The notes: generated from the letters alone by a model not told the origin. Shown: positions 1-8,569, counted from the stretch's first letter. The stretch is 54,974 bases of DNA from Chitinophagaceae bacterium (GCA_025934485.1 JAICXX010000021.1:1-54974), one strand, 5' to 3'. Numbers and translations are program-made.

Positions 1-1005
1 GACAACCTCAAGGACTTGCTGGGCTTGTCCAACTATACCGTGATCAGCGCCCCCGACGGCCGGCAAGGCGTGCGGATGGCCGTTGCGGAGAAACCCGATC
101 TCATCGTTTGCGATGTCGACCTACCGGTCCTGGACGGCTATGGGGTCATTCATGCCCTGCAGCAATATGCGGAAACTAGAGGTATACCCGTGATCATCCT
201 GACGACACTCAGGGTGAAGGACGATTTCCGCAAAGCAATGATGGCCGGTGCCGATGACTATCTCTCCAAACCCTACGATGGCGTGGAACTGCTCCGGTCG
301 ATAGATATCTGCCTGGAGAAACACCGACGCCGCTTGCAGGATCATCCGGCCCGCGCTACGGCCCCATCCGAGAACGTCGAAGGCAGCGAACAGGCCTGGA
401 GTCCGGGAGACCGCGACATCCGCTATTTTCGGAAAAAGACCCAGCTCTATTCGGAAGGGCAGCGCGCAACCCAGGTCTGGTATATCGTCAAAGGGAAGGT
501 CAAGACCTTCCTGGTGAACACCGATGGTAAGGAATTGATCACCCATATTTACGGACCCGCTGACTGCATAGGATATATCGCGGCGGTGCGCGGTGGAACG
601 TACACGGATAACGCGCAGGTGTTGGAAGACGCGGCGCTGATCATTATCCCGCGGTTGGAATTCCTGGAGATACTGGGCAGCGATTCGGCCCTTTCACAGC
701 AACTGATCCGCTGGCTGGCGCGTAATGCCACCGAAAGCGAGGCCGGACTGCTCAATCTCGCCTACAGCTCGTTAAGGAAAAAAGTGGCAATCGGCATCCT
801 GGGACTTTATGACCATTTTCATTCGGGCGAGGACGACAGGAGCTTTATCACCGTATCCCGCGACAATCTCGCTGCCATCGTGGGCTCCGCGCCGGAATCC
901 CTGACCCGTACGCTCAGCGATTTTAAAAAGGAAAAGCTCATCGATATCACGGACGGCAGGATATACCTGCTCGATGTGAGCAGGCTCAGGAATCTGATCA
1001 ACTAA
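1..1005 (+). CDS. Response regulator receiver fused to Crp/Fnr-type DNA-binding module (5' partial)
   Basis: The reading frame is open to the left edge, so the first ten or so residues of the receiver domain are missing; the TTG at 16 is not a real start. Residues 1-105 are a CheY-like receiver with the phospho-acceptor Asp in IVCDVDLPVLDG and the conserved Lys in LSKPYDG. Residues ~130-235 form a cyclic-nucleotide-binding-like beta roll and ~240-334 a Crp-type winged helix whose recognition helix reads APESLTRTL, keeping the Glu and Arg used by Crp/Fnr proteins to read TGA half-sites. A receiver in front of a Crp module makes this a phosphorylation-controlled Crp-like regulator; the kinase is presumably encoded to the left. 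It is followed after 15 bp by a hydrolase-like gene. Confidence 0.88.
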   Translation, partial: DNLKDLLGLSNYTVISAPDGRQGVRMAVAEKPDLIVCDVDLPVLDGYGVIHALQQYAETRGIPVIILTTLRVKDDFRKAMMAGADDYLSKPYDGVELLRSIDICLEKHRRRLQDHPARATAPSENVEGSEQAWSPGDRDIRYFRKKTQLYSEGQRATQVWYIVKGKVKTFLVNTDGKELITHIYGPADCIGYIAAVRGGTYTDNAQVLEDAALIIIPRLEFLEILGSDSALSQQLIRWLARNATESEAGLLNLAYSSLRKKVAIGILGLYDHFHSGEDDRSFITVSRDNLAAIVGSAPESLTRTLSDFKKEKLIDITDGRIYLLDVSRLRNLIN

Positions 1006-1020
1006 CTATAAACTATTATC

Positions 1021-1701
1021 ATGCTTACGACACTTCATCAACAGATCATGATCCCGGTGGGACATAAAAAACTTACGGCCGAGCTCACGATACCCGCGGG
1101 CGCTCATGCCATTATCGTCTTCGCGCGCTCTGGCGCGGATGCCCATCTCAACCGGCACGAGAGGGCCGTTGCCGCCCTGCTGCAAAAGGCCGGCTTCGGT
1201 ACGCTGCTGTCCGACCTGCTCACCGATACGGAGATGCTGACCTCCGCAGCGTTCGATATCGACCTGCTTACAGCCCGGTTGCTCATCGTGACGAATTGGG
1301 TTCGGGAACGTGATCTCTTCGGCCATTACCGGCTGGCCTATTTCGCCGTTTCCGTAGCCGCTGCAGCCGCCATCCGGGCGGCAGTATGCCTGGACGAGGT
1401 CATCGATGCCCTCGTATGCTGTTCGGGTCGTACCGATCTCGCCGCGGAGACCCTTCCGGAACTACAACAGCCGGCAATGCTGATCGCCGGCAGTCTCGAC
1501 CGGCCCGTGCTGGAGTTCAACCGGGAGGCTCTTGCTTTGCTCTCTTGCCCCAGAAGGCTGGAGATCATCCAGGGTGCTACGCATCTTCCCGACGGCACGC
1601 ATGCTCAGAGCGCCACGCAGCTCCCCGAAGACAAGTCCGATGAGATCGTCGAGCTTGCAATGCAGTGGTTCAACACCCACCTCAAATGTCTTGTATCATG
1701 A
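1021..1701 (+). CDS. Dienelactone-hydrolase-like alpha/beta hydrolase
   Basis: A 226-residue protein of the alpha/beta-hydrolase type often found next to or fused with phosphoribosyltransferases. The candidate nucleophile Ser is in YFAVSVAAAA, where the usual G-x-S-x-G elbow has lost both glycines. The acid Asp lies in GSLDRPV and the His in QGATHLPD, so all triad positions are still filled. Substrate is unknown and activity doubtful because of the changed elbow. It starts 15 bp after the response regulator and was probably co-transcribed with it. No signal peptide is visible, so a cytoplasmic location is expected. Confidence 0.7.
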   Translation: MLTTLHQQIMIPVGHKKLTAELTIPAGAHAIIVFARSGADAHLNRHERAVAALLQKAGFGTLLSDLLTDTEMLTSAAFDIDLLTARLLIVTNWVRERDLFGHYRLAYFAVSVAAAAAIRAAVCLDEVIDALVCCSGRTDLAAETLPELQQPAMLIAGSLDRPVLEFNREALALLSCPRRLEIIQGATHLPDGTHAQSATQLPEDKSDEIVELAMQWFNTHLKCLVS

Positions 1702-1790
1702 CACGAGCGAAGTAACCGAGCGACAGCGAAGGTTAGGAGCGAGAAAAAGCAAGGAACGACATTTTTACGAAGCTCGGCATAACACCATTG
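1697..1790. other. Purine-rich spacer with repeated gagcga/agcga words
   Basis: Between the hydrolase and the stress-protein gene lies a skewed stretch in which GAGCGA or AGCGA occurs four or five times (about 1706-1745), followed by A-rich sequence. It contains a weak AACC/GGTT inverted repeat. No TGAY-N4-RTCA palindrome was found here, unlike most other Usp promoters in the window. Function unknown. Confidence 0.3.
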
Positions 1791-1808
1791 AAAAATAATC
1801 GACTCGTT

Positions 1809-2540
1809 ATGAAAAACATTCTTATCGCCACCGATTTCACTCCCGCAGCCCGGTCGGCCGAAGCATATGCCGTAGCGTTGGCCAAAGCCCTCGATTGCGG
1901 GCTCATCATGGTAAGCGTATACTCGCAGGTGCCGGTGACGGTCTCCCGTTCGCTCACCTCGGTATCCGTGCTCGACAAGGAACGCGTTTGCCGGGGCCTG
2001 CTGGATCATGAAGCCTCGATGCTCGACGTCGGCGGCTTGCAAAGCTTCGCGCTGCTGGCAAGGGAAGGTCCGCGCGTTGACACCATTCTCGCTGTTGCCG
2101 AACAGCTTCGGGCGGGGCTCATCGTCACCGGAATGAAAAGCAGCGGCAAGGCAACCCGCCGCATCTTTGGCAGCACTATTACCGGGCTCATGCATCATTC
2201 ACCTGTACCTGTCCTGGTGATACCCGAAGGATTTGACTATCGACCATTGAAAGCCGTCGCTATGGGGGACGATTTTATTTATAACCGGCATGCGCTGACG
2301 ATTCAGGCGCTGCATCGCATTGTCGAGTTCTTCCTGCCGAAACGATTCGTGTACAAACACATTGCACGCGGAGATGTCAGCCAGGCGCTCAACGATTTCA
2401 TCGGGGAGTATGGCATCGATCTTTTTGTCATGGAGCCGCAGTACCGGACAGCCCTGGCCCGCTGGTTCCTCAGAAGCTATACGCATGATATGCTTTTTAG
2501 AATAAGGATTCCCCTAATGATCCTGCCGGGTCGTATGTGA
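1809..2540 (+). CDS. Universal stress protein, two-domain UspA type
   Basis: A 243-residue protein with two tandem Usp folds. Domain 1 begins MKNILIATDFTPAARSAEAY and carries an ATP-binding-like loop GMKSSGKATRRIFGSTITG near residue 120. Domain 2 is shorter and ends with DMLFRIRIPLMILPG. The ATG at 1809 is preferred over an in-frame codon seven residues upstream because MKNILIATDF matches the normal Usp N-terminus. The 3' end overlaps the convergent htrA-like gene by 27 bp. It is one of five apparently intact Usp genes in the window and, unlike most, has no recognisable Crp/Fnr palindrome upstream. Confidence 0.88.
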   Translation: MKNILIATDFTPAARSAEAYAVALAKALDCGLIMVSVYSQVPVTVSRSLTSVSVLDKERVCRGLLDHEASMLDVGGLQSFALLAREGPRVDTILAVAEQLRAGLIVTGMKSSGKATRRIFGSTITGLMHHSPVPVLVIPEGFDYRPLKAVAMGDDFIYNRHALTIQALHRIVEFFLPKRFVYKHIARGDVSQALNDFIGEYGIDLFVMEPQYRTALARWFLRSYTHDMLFRIRIPLMILPGRM

Positions 2541-3539
2541 TTCCCATTGCAATCTGGGGTAACATCTGTAGATATTGCCTTCCCGGGCATAGGCCAGGCT
2601 TATTGTTTCTCCGCCATTATGTCTGGCGACAAGTTCTTGGAAGCGGGTTGTGGATTCGACGGCATATTCGTCGATGCTTGTGATCACATCGCCCCGCCGG
2701 AGGCCGGCTTTAGCCGCCGGCCCGGATGCATCGATACTGTCGACATATAAGCCGGTAGGCCAGGCAAAACCCAGCCGGTGCGCCTGTGCGGTATCCATCT
2801 TGCTCACGGCGACTCCGAGATCTCCATGTAGGACTTTGCCGAACCGGATAAGGTCTCTGACGGTTTTTTCCACGATCTCCGCTGGAATCGCATACGAATA
2901 GCCTGCATACTCACCCGTGGGTGTAGCGATCGCATCGGTGATACCCGCAAGACGCCCATGAAGGTCTACCAGTGCCCCGCCGCTGTTGCCGGGATTCACA
3001 ACGGCATCCGTCTGCAAAAAAGCACCTGCTGCATTACCGCCCTCGCGCCAAACTTCGGTCCGGCCTTTGGCGCTCACGATGCCCATTGTGACGGTCTCGG
3101 GTAATCCAAATGGATGGCCCACGGCCAGCACCACGTCGCCCACATCGATGGAGCCGGACGCGGCATAATGGAGAAAAGGCAGGGCGCCGGCATCGATCCT
3201 GAGCAGCGCCAGATCGGTGCGTTGGTCGAAACCGACCAGCGTCGCACGAAAACTTCGCTCATCATGAAGCATCACCCGGATGGTGGACCCATGGTCGACG
3301 ACATGAAAGTTCGTGACGATATACCCCCTGTCCGCGATGATCACGCCGGAGCCGATGACGGCATCGCTACGGACACTTACCACCGCCCTCCTGGCTACCC
3401 TGGCGGCATAGCGGAAACTGATCGGCGGAGAGGAGTGGGGGGTATTTGCGGGACGGTGGGGGCTCTTTACAGGTGGCTGAGCCAGCGTGAGCGTTAAGCC
3501 CGATACGGCAAGGACCAGGGAGAGAAAGATCTTTTTCAT
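2514..3539 (-). CDS. HtrA/Deg-family serine protease with one PDZ domain
   Basis: A 341-residue exported protease for periplasmic quality control. Residues 1-20 form a Sec signal peptide ending TLAQ. The trypsin-like domain holds the catalytic triad His79 (TNFHVV), Asp109 (TDLALLR) and Ser186 (GNSGGAL). A single PDZ domain follows at ~240-325. The family often has two PDZ domains; this short DegS-like form has one, but a cleavable signal rather than an anchor. It is the last gene of the minus-strand run that starts with the baeRF3 gene and lies 1 bp after the PfkB gene, implying co-transcription. Confidence 0.92.
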   Translation of the reverse strand: MKKIFLSLVLAVSGLTLTLAQPPVKSPHRPANTPHSSPPISFRYAARVARRAVVSVRSDAVIGSGVIIADRGYIVTNFHVVDHGSTIRVMLHDERSFRATLVGFDQRTDLALLRIDAGALPFLHYAASGSIDVGDVVLAVGHPFGLPETVTMGIVSAKGRTEVWREGGNAAGAFLQTDAVVNPGNSGGALVDLHGRLAGITDAIATPTGEYAGYSYAIPAEIVEKTVRDLIRFGKVLHGDLGVAVSKMDTAQAHRLGFAWPTGLYVDSIDASGPAAKAGLRRGDVITSIDEYAVESTTRFQELVARHNGGETISLAYAREGNIYRCYPRLQWESHTTRQDH

Positions 3540-3540
3540 A

Positions 3541-4503
3541 CTATACGGCGGTTATAGGCGGTTCACGGATCAAACGCGGCGCAGCCATTGCGCGAAACAA
3601 TTTTTCGGCATCATGCTGCTCGCACAGCGCGGTGCCGGGATTCATCACCGCTGCAGCGGAACAGGCCACGCCGTAGCGCACCGCATCCGGCAGGGGAACA
3701 TATTCGGCGAGGCGCAATAGTGTACCGGCTACCAGGCAGTCGCCCGCGCCGATGCTGCTGACCTTTCGCACCGGAGGTGCCGGGATTTCCCAGGCGCTCT
3801 CTGCGGTGACGAGCAATACGCCCGCCTCTCCCGCGGATAACAGCACCACGGAAGCATAACGCCTGGCGATGAGTTCCCTCGCTTTTTCAAGACCCGTCCT
3901 TCCCCTCAAATCCAATGGCATTGCAAGCCCCTCGAGCTCACGTACGCTAGGTTTTACCAGGTAAACACCGGCCCGCAGGGCGGCTTCCAACGCCGCCCCT
4001 GAACTGTCGACGACGAGACGGCCCCGCTTGCGCGCCGCGAGCGCTTTGATCCGCCGGAATAGGTCTTCGGGCCAGCCTTCGGGCAGACTACCGCTGACGA
4101 CGACCATTCCGCTCTCCTCGAGTTCATCGATCGCATTGATGCAGTCGTCCCAGATGTCGTCGGTTAATTCCGGTCCGGGAAGAACGCACCTGTATTGGCG
4201 GCCGCTGGAAGATTCCGTGATGTTGACATTCTCGCGCGTCTCACCCGCGATCTTCACCGGTTTCACGGGAACACGTTCCAAAGCCAGCAGCGCGAAAAGC
4301 ATCTCGCCGAAAGGCCCCCCCGCGGGAAATACCGCTTTTGCGTTGCCACCCAATTTACGGATGGCGCGGGCGACATTGATGCCGCCCCCGCCGGGTTCGC
4401 GCCGGGGCGCGGTACCCGCGAGCTTGATATCCGGAAGGAGCTTGTCCACAGAAAAGCTTTTATCGATACACGGGTTGAAGGTGAGCGTGATGATCGGGAA
4501 CAT
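3541..4503 (-). CDS. PfkB-family sugar kinase, probable 6-phosphofructokinase II or 1-phosphofructokinase
   Basis: A 320-residue ribokinase-fold kinase. The first signature GGGGINVARAIRKLGG is at ~38-53, and the second signature SSIGAGDCLVAG places the catalytic base at Asp255. VKPSVREL near 183 is the NPN-E-type nucleotide/Mg motif. N-terminal TLTFNPCIDKSF is typical of phosphofructokinase/tagatose-6-phosphate kinase members, so a sugar-phosphate substrate is likely, but which one cannot be read. ATG at 4503 fits the family; an alternative ATG lies at 4521. Neighbours are an alcohol dehydrogenase upstream and htrA downstream, suggesting glycolytic or fermentative flux within a stress operon. 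Confidence 0.85.
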   Translation of the reverse strand: MFPIITLTFNPCIDKSFSVDKLLPDIKLAGTAPRREPGGGGINVARAIRKLGGNAKAVFPAGGPFGEMLFALLALERVPVKPVKIAGETRENVNITESSSGRQYRCVLPGPELTDDIWDDCINAIDELEESGMVVVSGSLPEGWPEDLFRRIKALAARKRGRLVVDSSGAALEAALRAGVYLVKPSVRELEGLAMPLDLRGRTGLEKARELIARRYASVVLLSAGEAGVLLVTAESAWEIPAPPVRKVSSIGAGDCLVAGTLLRLAEYVPLPDAVRYGVACSAAAVMNPGTALCEQHDAEKLFRAMAAPRLIREPPITAV

Positions 4504-4513
4504 AGCTGGTGTT

Positions 4514-4753
4514 TTATTCATGATGGGTTGGCGGCAGGATAAACAGCGGGATGGAGGAGTCGAAAAGCATATCGCGGGTGGTACTCCCATAAAGCCGCTC
4601 GCCAAGCAACGATTTGGGTTCCTGGAATTGCTCGAAAAATTCCATGCGACGCTCTACCTCGTCAGGATCTTCAACCGCGAGGCCGGCGAGATCATCGAGG
4701 TGCTGCATACGAACGCGAACCGCCGGCGCAGGATCGGCGCCTTTACCACTTGC
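4514..4753 (-). pseudogene. C-terminal remnant of a universal stress protein
   Basis: Between the alcohol dehydrogenase stop and the PfkB gene, a short frame (ATG at 4708, 64 codons) ends with LYGSTTRDMLFDSSIPLFILP, the standard C-terminus of Bacteroidota two-domain Usp proteins; compare DMLFRIRIPLMILPG at the end of the 1809-2540 gene. The nucleotide-binding loop and everything N-terminal to it are missing. The frame is continuous with the dehydrogenase frame past its stop codon. It overlaps the PfkB start region. I read it as the tail left after deletion of a full usp gene; a short expressed peptide cannot be excluded. Confidence 0.55.
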
Positions 4754-5875
4754 TCAGTGGGCTTCGGCCGGATGGGCCGGTTGGGTTTCTTTCTTTTGGC
4801 CGGCGGCGGCATGTGTGGCTTCCGCACCTTCGGGTGTGATGATGACCTTCAAGGCTTTCTCTTCGCCCGCATTGCCGAAGACCTTATACGCTTCGAGGAT
4901 ATCGCCCAGCTTAAAGTGATGGGTGATCAGCTTTTTGGGCTCCAGCTTTCCGGAAAGGACATTCTTCATCAGCATCGGCGTCGTGAACGTGCTCACGAGC
5001 CCGGTGGTAAGAGTGATGTTCTGGATCCACAGTCTCTCCAGCTCGAGGTTTACGGGATGGCCATGGACCCCGATGACCGCGACGTGGCCGGTGGGCCGGA
5101 CGATGCGCTGACAGATATCGAAAGTGGCGGGAACGCCTACTGCTTCGATGGCTACATCCACACCGTCTTTTGTTTCCGCCATGATCTTCTTCACCGGGTC
5201 GACTTTCGCCGAATCGATGATATCCGTAGCGCCGAATTTCCGCGCCGTTTCCAGCCGGTTACGATCCAGGTCGATCATATAGATCTTTGCGGGAGAAAAG
5301 AATTGTGCGGTGAGCAGGGCCGACATGCCTATCGGGCCCGAGCCGACGATCGCGATGGTATCCCCCGGCTTGACCTGGCCATTGAGCACGCCGATCTCAT
5401 AGGCCGTAGGCAGGATATCGCTCAGCATCACGAGCGCTTCCTCGTCGACACCGGCCGGGATAGGATGGAGACTGTTGTCGGCATGGGGGATGCGCACGTA
5501 TTCGGCCTGGGTGCCGTTGATCAGATGTCCGAGTATCCATCCGCCATCTTCACAATGGGCATAGATACCTTTCTTGCAGTGTTCGCAGGTGCCGTCGGCG
5601 GTGATACAGGAGATGAGCACATGATCGCCTTTCTTGAAATTTCGCACCGCCGCCCCCACTTCCTCCACCACGCCGACGCCTTCGTGTCCCAGGGTCGTAC
5701 CCGGTTTTACATCGGGTACTTTTCCCTTGAGGATGCCCAGATCGGTACCGCAGATCGTAGTCCGGGTCACGCGAATGAGGGCGTCTGTAGGTCTGTCGAG
5801 CCGGGGCACAGGCACTTCTTTGAGCTCCATTTTACCCGGTCCGCCATAGACCAATGCTTTCATTTTTGCTTTCAT
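4754..5875 (-). CDS. Zinc-dependent alcohol dehydrogenase (MDR family)
   Basis: A 373-residue medium-chain dehydrogenase. The catalytic zinc site is Cys42 (ICGTDLG) with His64-Glu65 (GHEGVG). The structural-zinc lobe reads DGTCEHCKKGIYAHC, where the first of the usual four close cysteines is Asp, so structural zinc binding may be altered. The Rossmann motif is VGSGPIGMSA. An unusual Ala/Glu/Lys-rich tail of about 20 residues follows the core. ATG at 5875 is chosen over a TTG two codons earlier; ATG 5863 is also possible. Expected reaction is NAD(P)H-linked alcohol/aldehyde interconversion, fitting fermentative growth. It lies in the baeRF3-to-htrA operon. Confidence 0.88.
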   Translation of the reverse strand: MKAKMKALVYGGPGKMELKEVPVPRLDRPTDALIRVTRTTICGTDLGILKGKVPDVKPGTTLGHEGVGVVEEVGAAVRNFKKGDHVLISCITADGTCEHCKKGIYAHCEDGGWILGHLINGTQAEYVRIPHADNSLHPIPAGVDEEALVMLSDILPTAYEIGVLNGQVKPGDTIAIVGSGPIGMSALLTAQFFSPAKIYMIDLDRNRLETARKFGATDIIDSAKVDPVKKIMAETKDGVDVAIEAVGVPATFDICQRIVRPTGHVAVIGVHGHPVNLELERLWIQNITLTTGLVSTFTTPMLMKNVLSGKLEPKKLITHHFKLGDILEAYKVFGNAGEEKALKVIITPEGAEATHAAAGQKKETQPAHPAEAH

Positions 5876-5896
5876 GATCAAAATATCTAAAGGTGA

Positions 5897-7075
5897 TTAG
5901 AGACTACTCGCCGGGCGTTTTTTCCAACGAATGTTGACCAGGATAGAGCCAAACGCCAGACAGATCACGAAGACGGCAGCGATCCAGCCTACAAAAGGGA
6001 TCGAAAAGAGCAGGCGCAGCAACACTGAACAGCCAAAACCCGCAAATACCAGGGGCCAGCGGGACCATTCCCTGTTGCTCCGGCTGTTGAGCCAGTTGGC
6101 GATAACAGCGGCTACAAGCCCGGGACACAGGATCCACACGGCAATATAGCCAAGCAGCACCACGACAGCGATCGGTAGACCAATGGCGGTAAAACACAGC
6201 AGGACGATGCCCACGGGGAGACCGAAGATCCATAGAAAGCCTGCGCCGAGGGCCCGCCAGGTACCGCCGGAGACCGTGCTCCCGGCTTTTCGTAACAAAG
6301 GCCCGAAAAGAAGCTGCAGGAGCAGCACCTCTGCGAAGGCCGCTCCGAGGTACCAAAAGGCATTCCACACCGTGACCGCGCCCAGAAAATACCAATGGCT
6401 TGCCGGCGGTCGCAGACTTTCATCCCTTACACTCTTTGCCCCTTTGAGCGATGAACCGAAATCCACGTTATCGGGTGCCCAATAAGCTACGTCGTGATAA
6501 AAGGCCGCAGCCGTGCCGATATCCAGCTGGCGGCCCGCGACCAGGGTAGACGTTCCGCCAATGGGTGCATTGATCTCGATATCGGCGCCGCGGCAATCGA
6601 TGTTGCCGCCAACGCTATCGTATACCCTGAGCGAAGCGCAGGCGGCGCGGATGTCGCGCCGGACGATGCCGTTGAGGACCAGGTTGCCGCCGGTGGCAAG
6701 TACGCTCCCCGCTATCATGGCATTGTGCTCCAGGGATAGCGTCCCGCCGGCGATCACGAGGTCCCCGTCGATATGCTGCGCAATACGCAGCGTGCCGGCT
6801 ATACACCGGACCTTGCCGGTCACATAGCCATTCACCGTGACATTGGCCCCCGCGATGAGCACCTCGCCGATCACGGTATCGTTGATATAGATCGTTCCAC
6901 CTGCAGCCACAATGTCGCCATGGACCGGCGCATTCACGGTAACGGTGCCGCCTGCGAGATAGATGTCTTCGAATACGGGACGATCAATGACCACCGTGTT
7001 TCCGTTTTCGACGATCATCCCAAAGGCCGTAGGAAAGACAAAAAAAAACAAGAGTGTCGGTATGAGTACACGCAT
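5897..7075 (-). CDS. Exported polymer-forming (bactofilin-like) repeat protein with C-terminal membrane domain
   Basis: A 392-residue protein. After a signal peptide (MRVLIPTLLFFFVFPTAFG), residues ~25-190 consist of many short beta-helix turns of the GGTVTVN, GDIVAAGG and AGANVTVNG type, as in bactofilin-like polymer-forming domains. Residues ~230-385 contain about four to five hydrophobic segments (for example FLWIFGLPVGIVLLCF and LLGYIAVWILCPGLV). The combination suggests an envelope scaffold whose repeat domain lies outside the cytoplasmic membrane. ATG 7075 is preferred to the TTG at 7084. It sits 12 bp after the baeRF3 stop and 21 bp before the dehydrogenase start. Confidence 0.78.
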   Translation of the reverse strand: MRVLIPTLLFFFVFPTAFGMIVENGNTVVIDRPVFEDIYLAGGTVTVNAPVHGDIVAAGGTIYINDTVIGEVLIAGANVTVNGYVTGKVRCIAGTLRIAQHIDGDLVIAGGTLSLEHNAMIAGSVLATGGNLVLNGIVRRDIRAACASLRVYDSVGGNIDCRGADIEINAPIGGTSTLVAGRQLDIGTAAAFYHDVAYWAPDNVDFGSSLKGAKSVRDESLRPPASHWYFLGAVTVWNAFWYLGAAFAEVLLLQLLFGPLLRKAGSTVSGGTWRALGAGFLWIFGLPVGIVLLCFTAIGLPIAVVVLLGYIAVWILCPGLVAAVIANWLNSRSNREWSRWPLVFAGFGCSVLLRLLFSIPFVGWIAAVFVICLAFGSILVNIRWKKRPASSL

Positions 7076-7087
7076 ATACTGCAATTT

Positions 7088-8191
7088 TTAATAATAGCGG
7101 ATGAGCGCGATACGGTCAAATTCCTCGAGCGTCCCATCATCGACAAATTCTACGTCACCACCCTGGTCGATTACCTGGCAGATAAGTTCATCCACCGCAT
7201 CGGGGATGCACCAAGGGTTCTCATCGGGAGCGTCCTCTCGAAAAATGCGGTCCGGCATATCGCCGCGGCGGGCGGGAAAGCGGAAGCCTTTTTCCACGAC
7301 AAGCAGGCGGGCGTTCTTTTGGACGGCTGCGGCCCACGCTTCTCTAATGCCCACGCTTAGTCGTTTGTAACTGGCCACCGTTTCCACCTGATCCAACAGG
7401 CTCCGTTGTTTTTGGCGTTGCCACTGCGCCATGCAGGGTTGTACCGCAAGCTGTAGTTCCGGCTCACCGGCATCCAGGTAGTTGCCATGGGCAAAGCCGG
7501 CGATCCGGGCGTGGTGGTGGGAATGCTGCTTGAAGTGACCGAGTATTTTTTCGGGACCGAGCACGAATACAGGCAGTGGATGGAGGACCAGGATGCGCGA
7601 AAGCTCCTCGTCCATATGATGCAGGAATTTGTCCTCGACGACCTCCTTTCGCTCCCCGGGATCGCTGAAATTCGCTACCCGCTGAGGCTTCTCATTCACA
7701 TAGGCGAACACTTCCGTGGGAATGGTGGTTTTGAGAAGTCTTAAATGATGAGCTTCGCCGGCGAGATAGAACCGGCATTCCCTATCACTGAGGAGAAGTA
7801 CCAGGTACCCCCGAAGCTGTTTGGAGTCGGCTACGAGATCCCGGATGGCAAAACTATCCCCGATGACGATGTGCTCCTCGACGGGAACATCGAGATAGAC
7901 CAGCTTGCTGTGAAGCTGCGAGGCGTAAAGGGCGACACTCTTGTGTTCTGTGTCGGATCGGAGCTGTAGTCTGAGTTTGTCCAGCCGGGCCAGGATAACC
8001 GCTGCTGCCTCGGCCGTATAGTTCTTCCGCAAACGATGACCTGTGTTCTCCAGGGCGATCTTCAGGCGATGCTGCAGCTCGGACCCCGGGGAGAACACGG
8101 GATGCATGGGAAGCAGGATCGAAACGGCCGGTGGCAATGGCACCCGGCCCATGAGATCCTGATGAAGGGATGTGCTGGGATATTTTATCAT
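7088..8191 (-). CDS. baeRF family 3 protein (bacterial archaeo-eukaryotic release-factor homologue)
   Basis: A 367-residue protein with the opening VSILLPMHPVFSPG and a helical stretch about 50 residues long, followed by the SKLVYLDVPVEEHIVIG and GYLVLLLSDRECRFYLA segments typical of the bacterial eRF1/Pelota-like family 3. The third domain ends with a PDAVDELICQVIDQGGDVEFVDD-type sequence (quoted in part), as in eRF1 domain 3. Such proteins are predicted to act on ribosomes under stress, but no function is proven. ATG 8191 was chosen; the frame extends 12 codons upstream into the promoter palindrome. It is the first gene of a six-gene minus-strand unit. Confidence 0.72.
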   Translation of the reverse strand: MIKYPSTSLHQDLMGRVPLPPAVSILLPMHPVFSPGSELQHRLKIALENTGHRLRKNYTAEAAAVILARLDKLRLQLRSDTEHKSVALYASQLHSKLVYLDVPVEEHIVIGDSFAIRDLVADSKQLRGYLVLLLSDRECRFYLAGEAHHLRLLKTTIPTEVFAYVNEKPQRVANFSDPGERKEVVEDKFLHHMDEELSRILVLHPLPVFVLGPEKILGHFKQHSHHHARIAGFAHGNYLDAGEPELQLAVQPCMAQWQRQKQRSLLDQVETVASYKRLSVGIREAWAAAVQKNARLLVVEKGFRFPARRGDMPDRIFREDAPDENPWCIPDAVDELICQVIDQGGDVEFVDDGTLEEFDRIALIRYY

Positions 8192-8226
8192 GAAACCAAG
8201 GTACGCCGGCGCCGGGCCGGCAGCCA

Positions 8227-8240
8227 ATGACCTGCATCAC
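8227..8240. promoter_or_regulatory. Crp/Fnr-type palindrome upstream of the baeRF3 operon
   Basis: ATGACCTGCATCAC matches TGAY-N4-RTCA. Its centre lies 42 bp upstream of the ATG at 8191. One of 16 such sites in the window. Confidence 0.6.
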
Positions 8241-8268
8241 CGGGACCGCTGATGCTGCTCATACGAAG

Positions 8269-8569
8269 TTAACGGCGGCCATAGGTCACAAGGATCCTCC
8301 CGCTGTCCACGACGGCATCCCGGGCGCCACCCCTGTAGGCGTTAGGGTTTCCCGTACCCACTCCGGGATGTTTCACCGTGAGCGGCTCGCCGCGGCGGTT
8401 GTAGGTAAAGGTGTATACCATGGTGTCACTGCTACCCGGCGCACCGATATAGCCGCCATTGATGACCGCGATCTGCTTGTATATAAGGTGTGAGATCAGG
8501 ATTGGGGAAAAAGGTACCCTTTTCTTTCTGGCAGGCCTGGAATAGCGTGGGCAAAAGCAGTAAGCCCAC
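8269..8569 (-). pseudogene. Remnant of a Chitinophagaceae-type lipoprotein (N-terminal half)
   Basis: Reading the minus strand, a lipoprotein signal VGLLLLPTLFQACQKEKG (possible GTG start at 8569) runs into a stop after LFPQS. One base out of frame the protein continues as VINGGYIGAPGSSDTMVYTF and YNRRGEPLTVKHPGVGTGNP, then ends abnormally at 8269. The frame break falls at a T5C4 homopolymer near 8505-8515. The second half resembles the YD-type repeat lipoprotein decayed at 45013-45714. I infer a frameshifted, 3'-truncated gene copy. Confidence 0.6.

Noticed and set aside
1697..1790. CRISPR-like or REP-like repeat
   Set aside because: The gagcga words are short, unevenly spaced and do not form repeat-spacer units; no array exists in the window.
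4028..5890. 620-codon open frame on the plus strand
   Set aside because: It is the antisense shadow of the pfkB and alcohol dehydrogenase genes; composition is Arg/Asp/His-rich without any domain, and the minus-strand genes have complete motifs.
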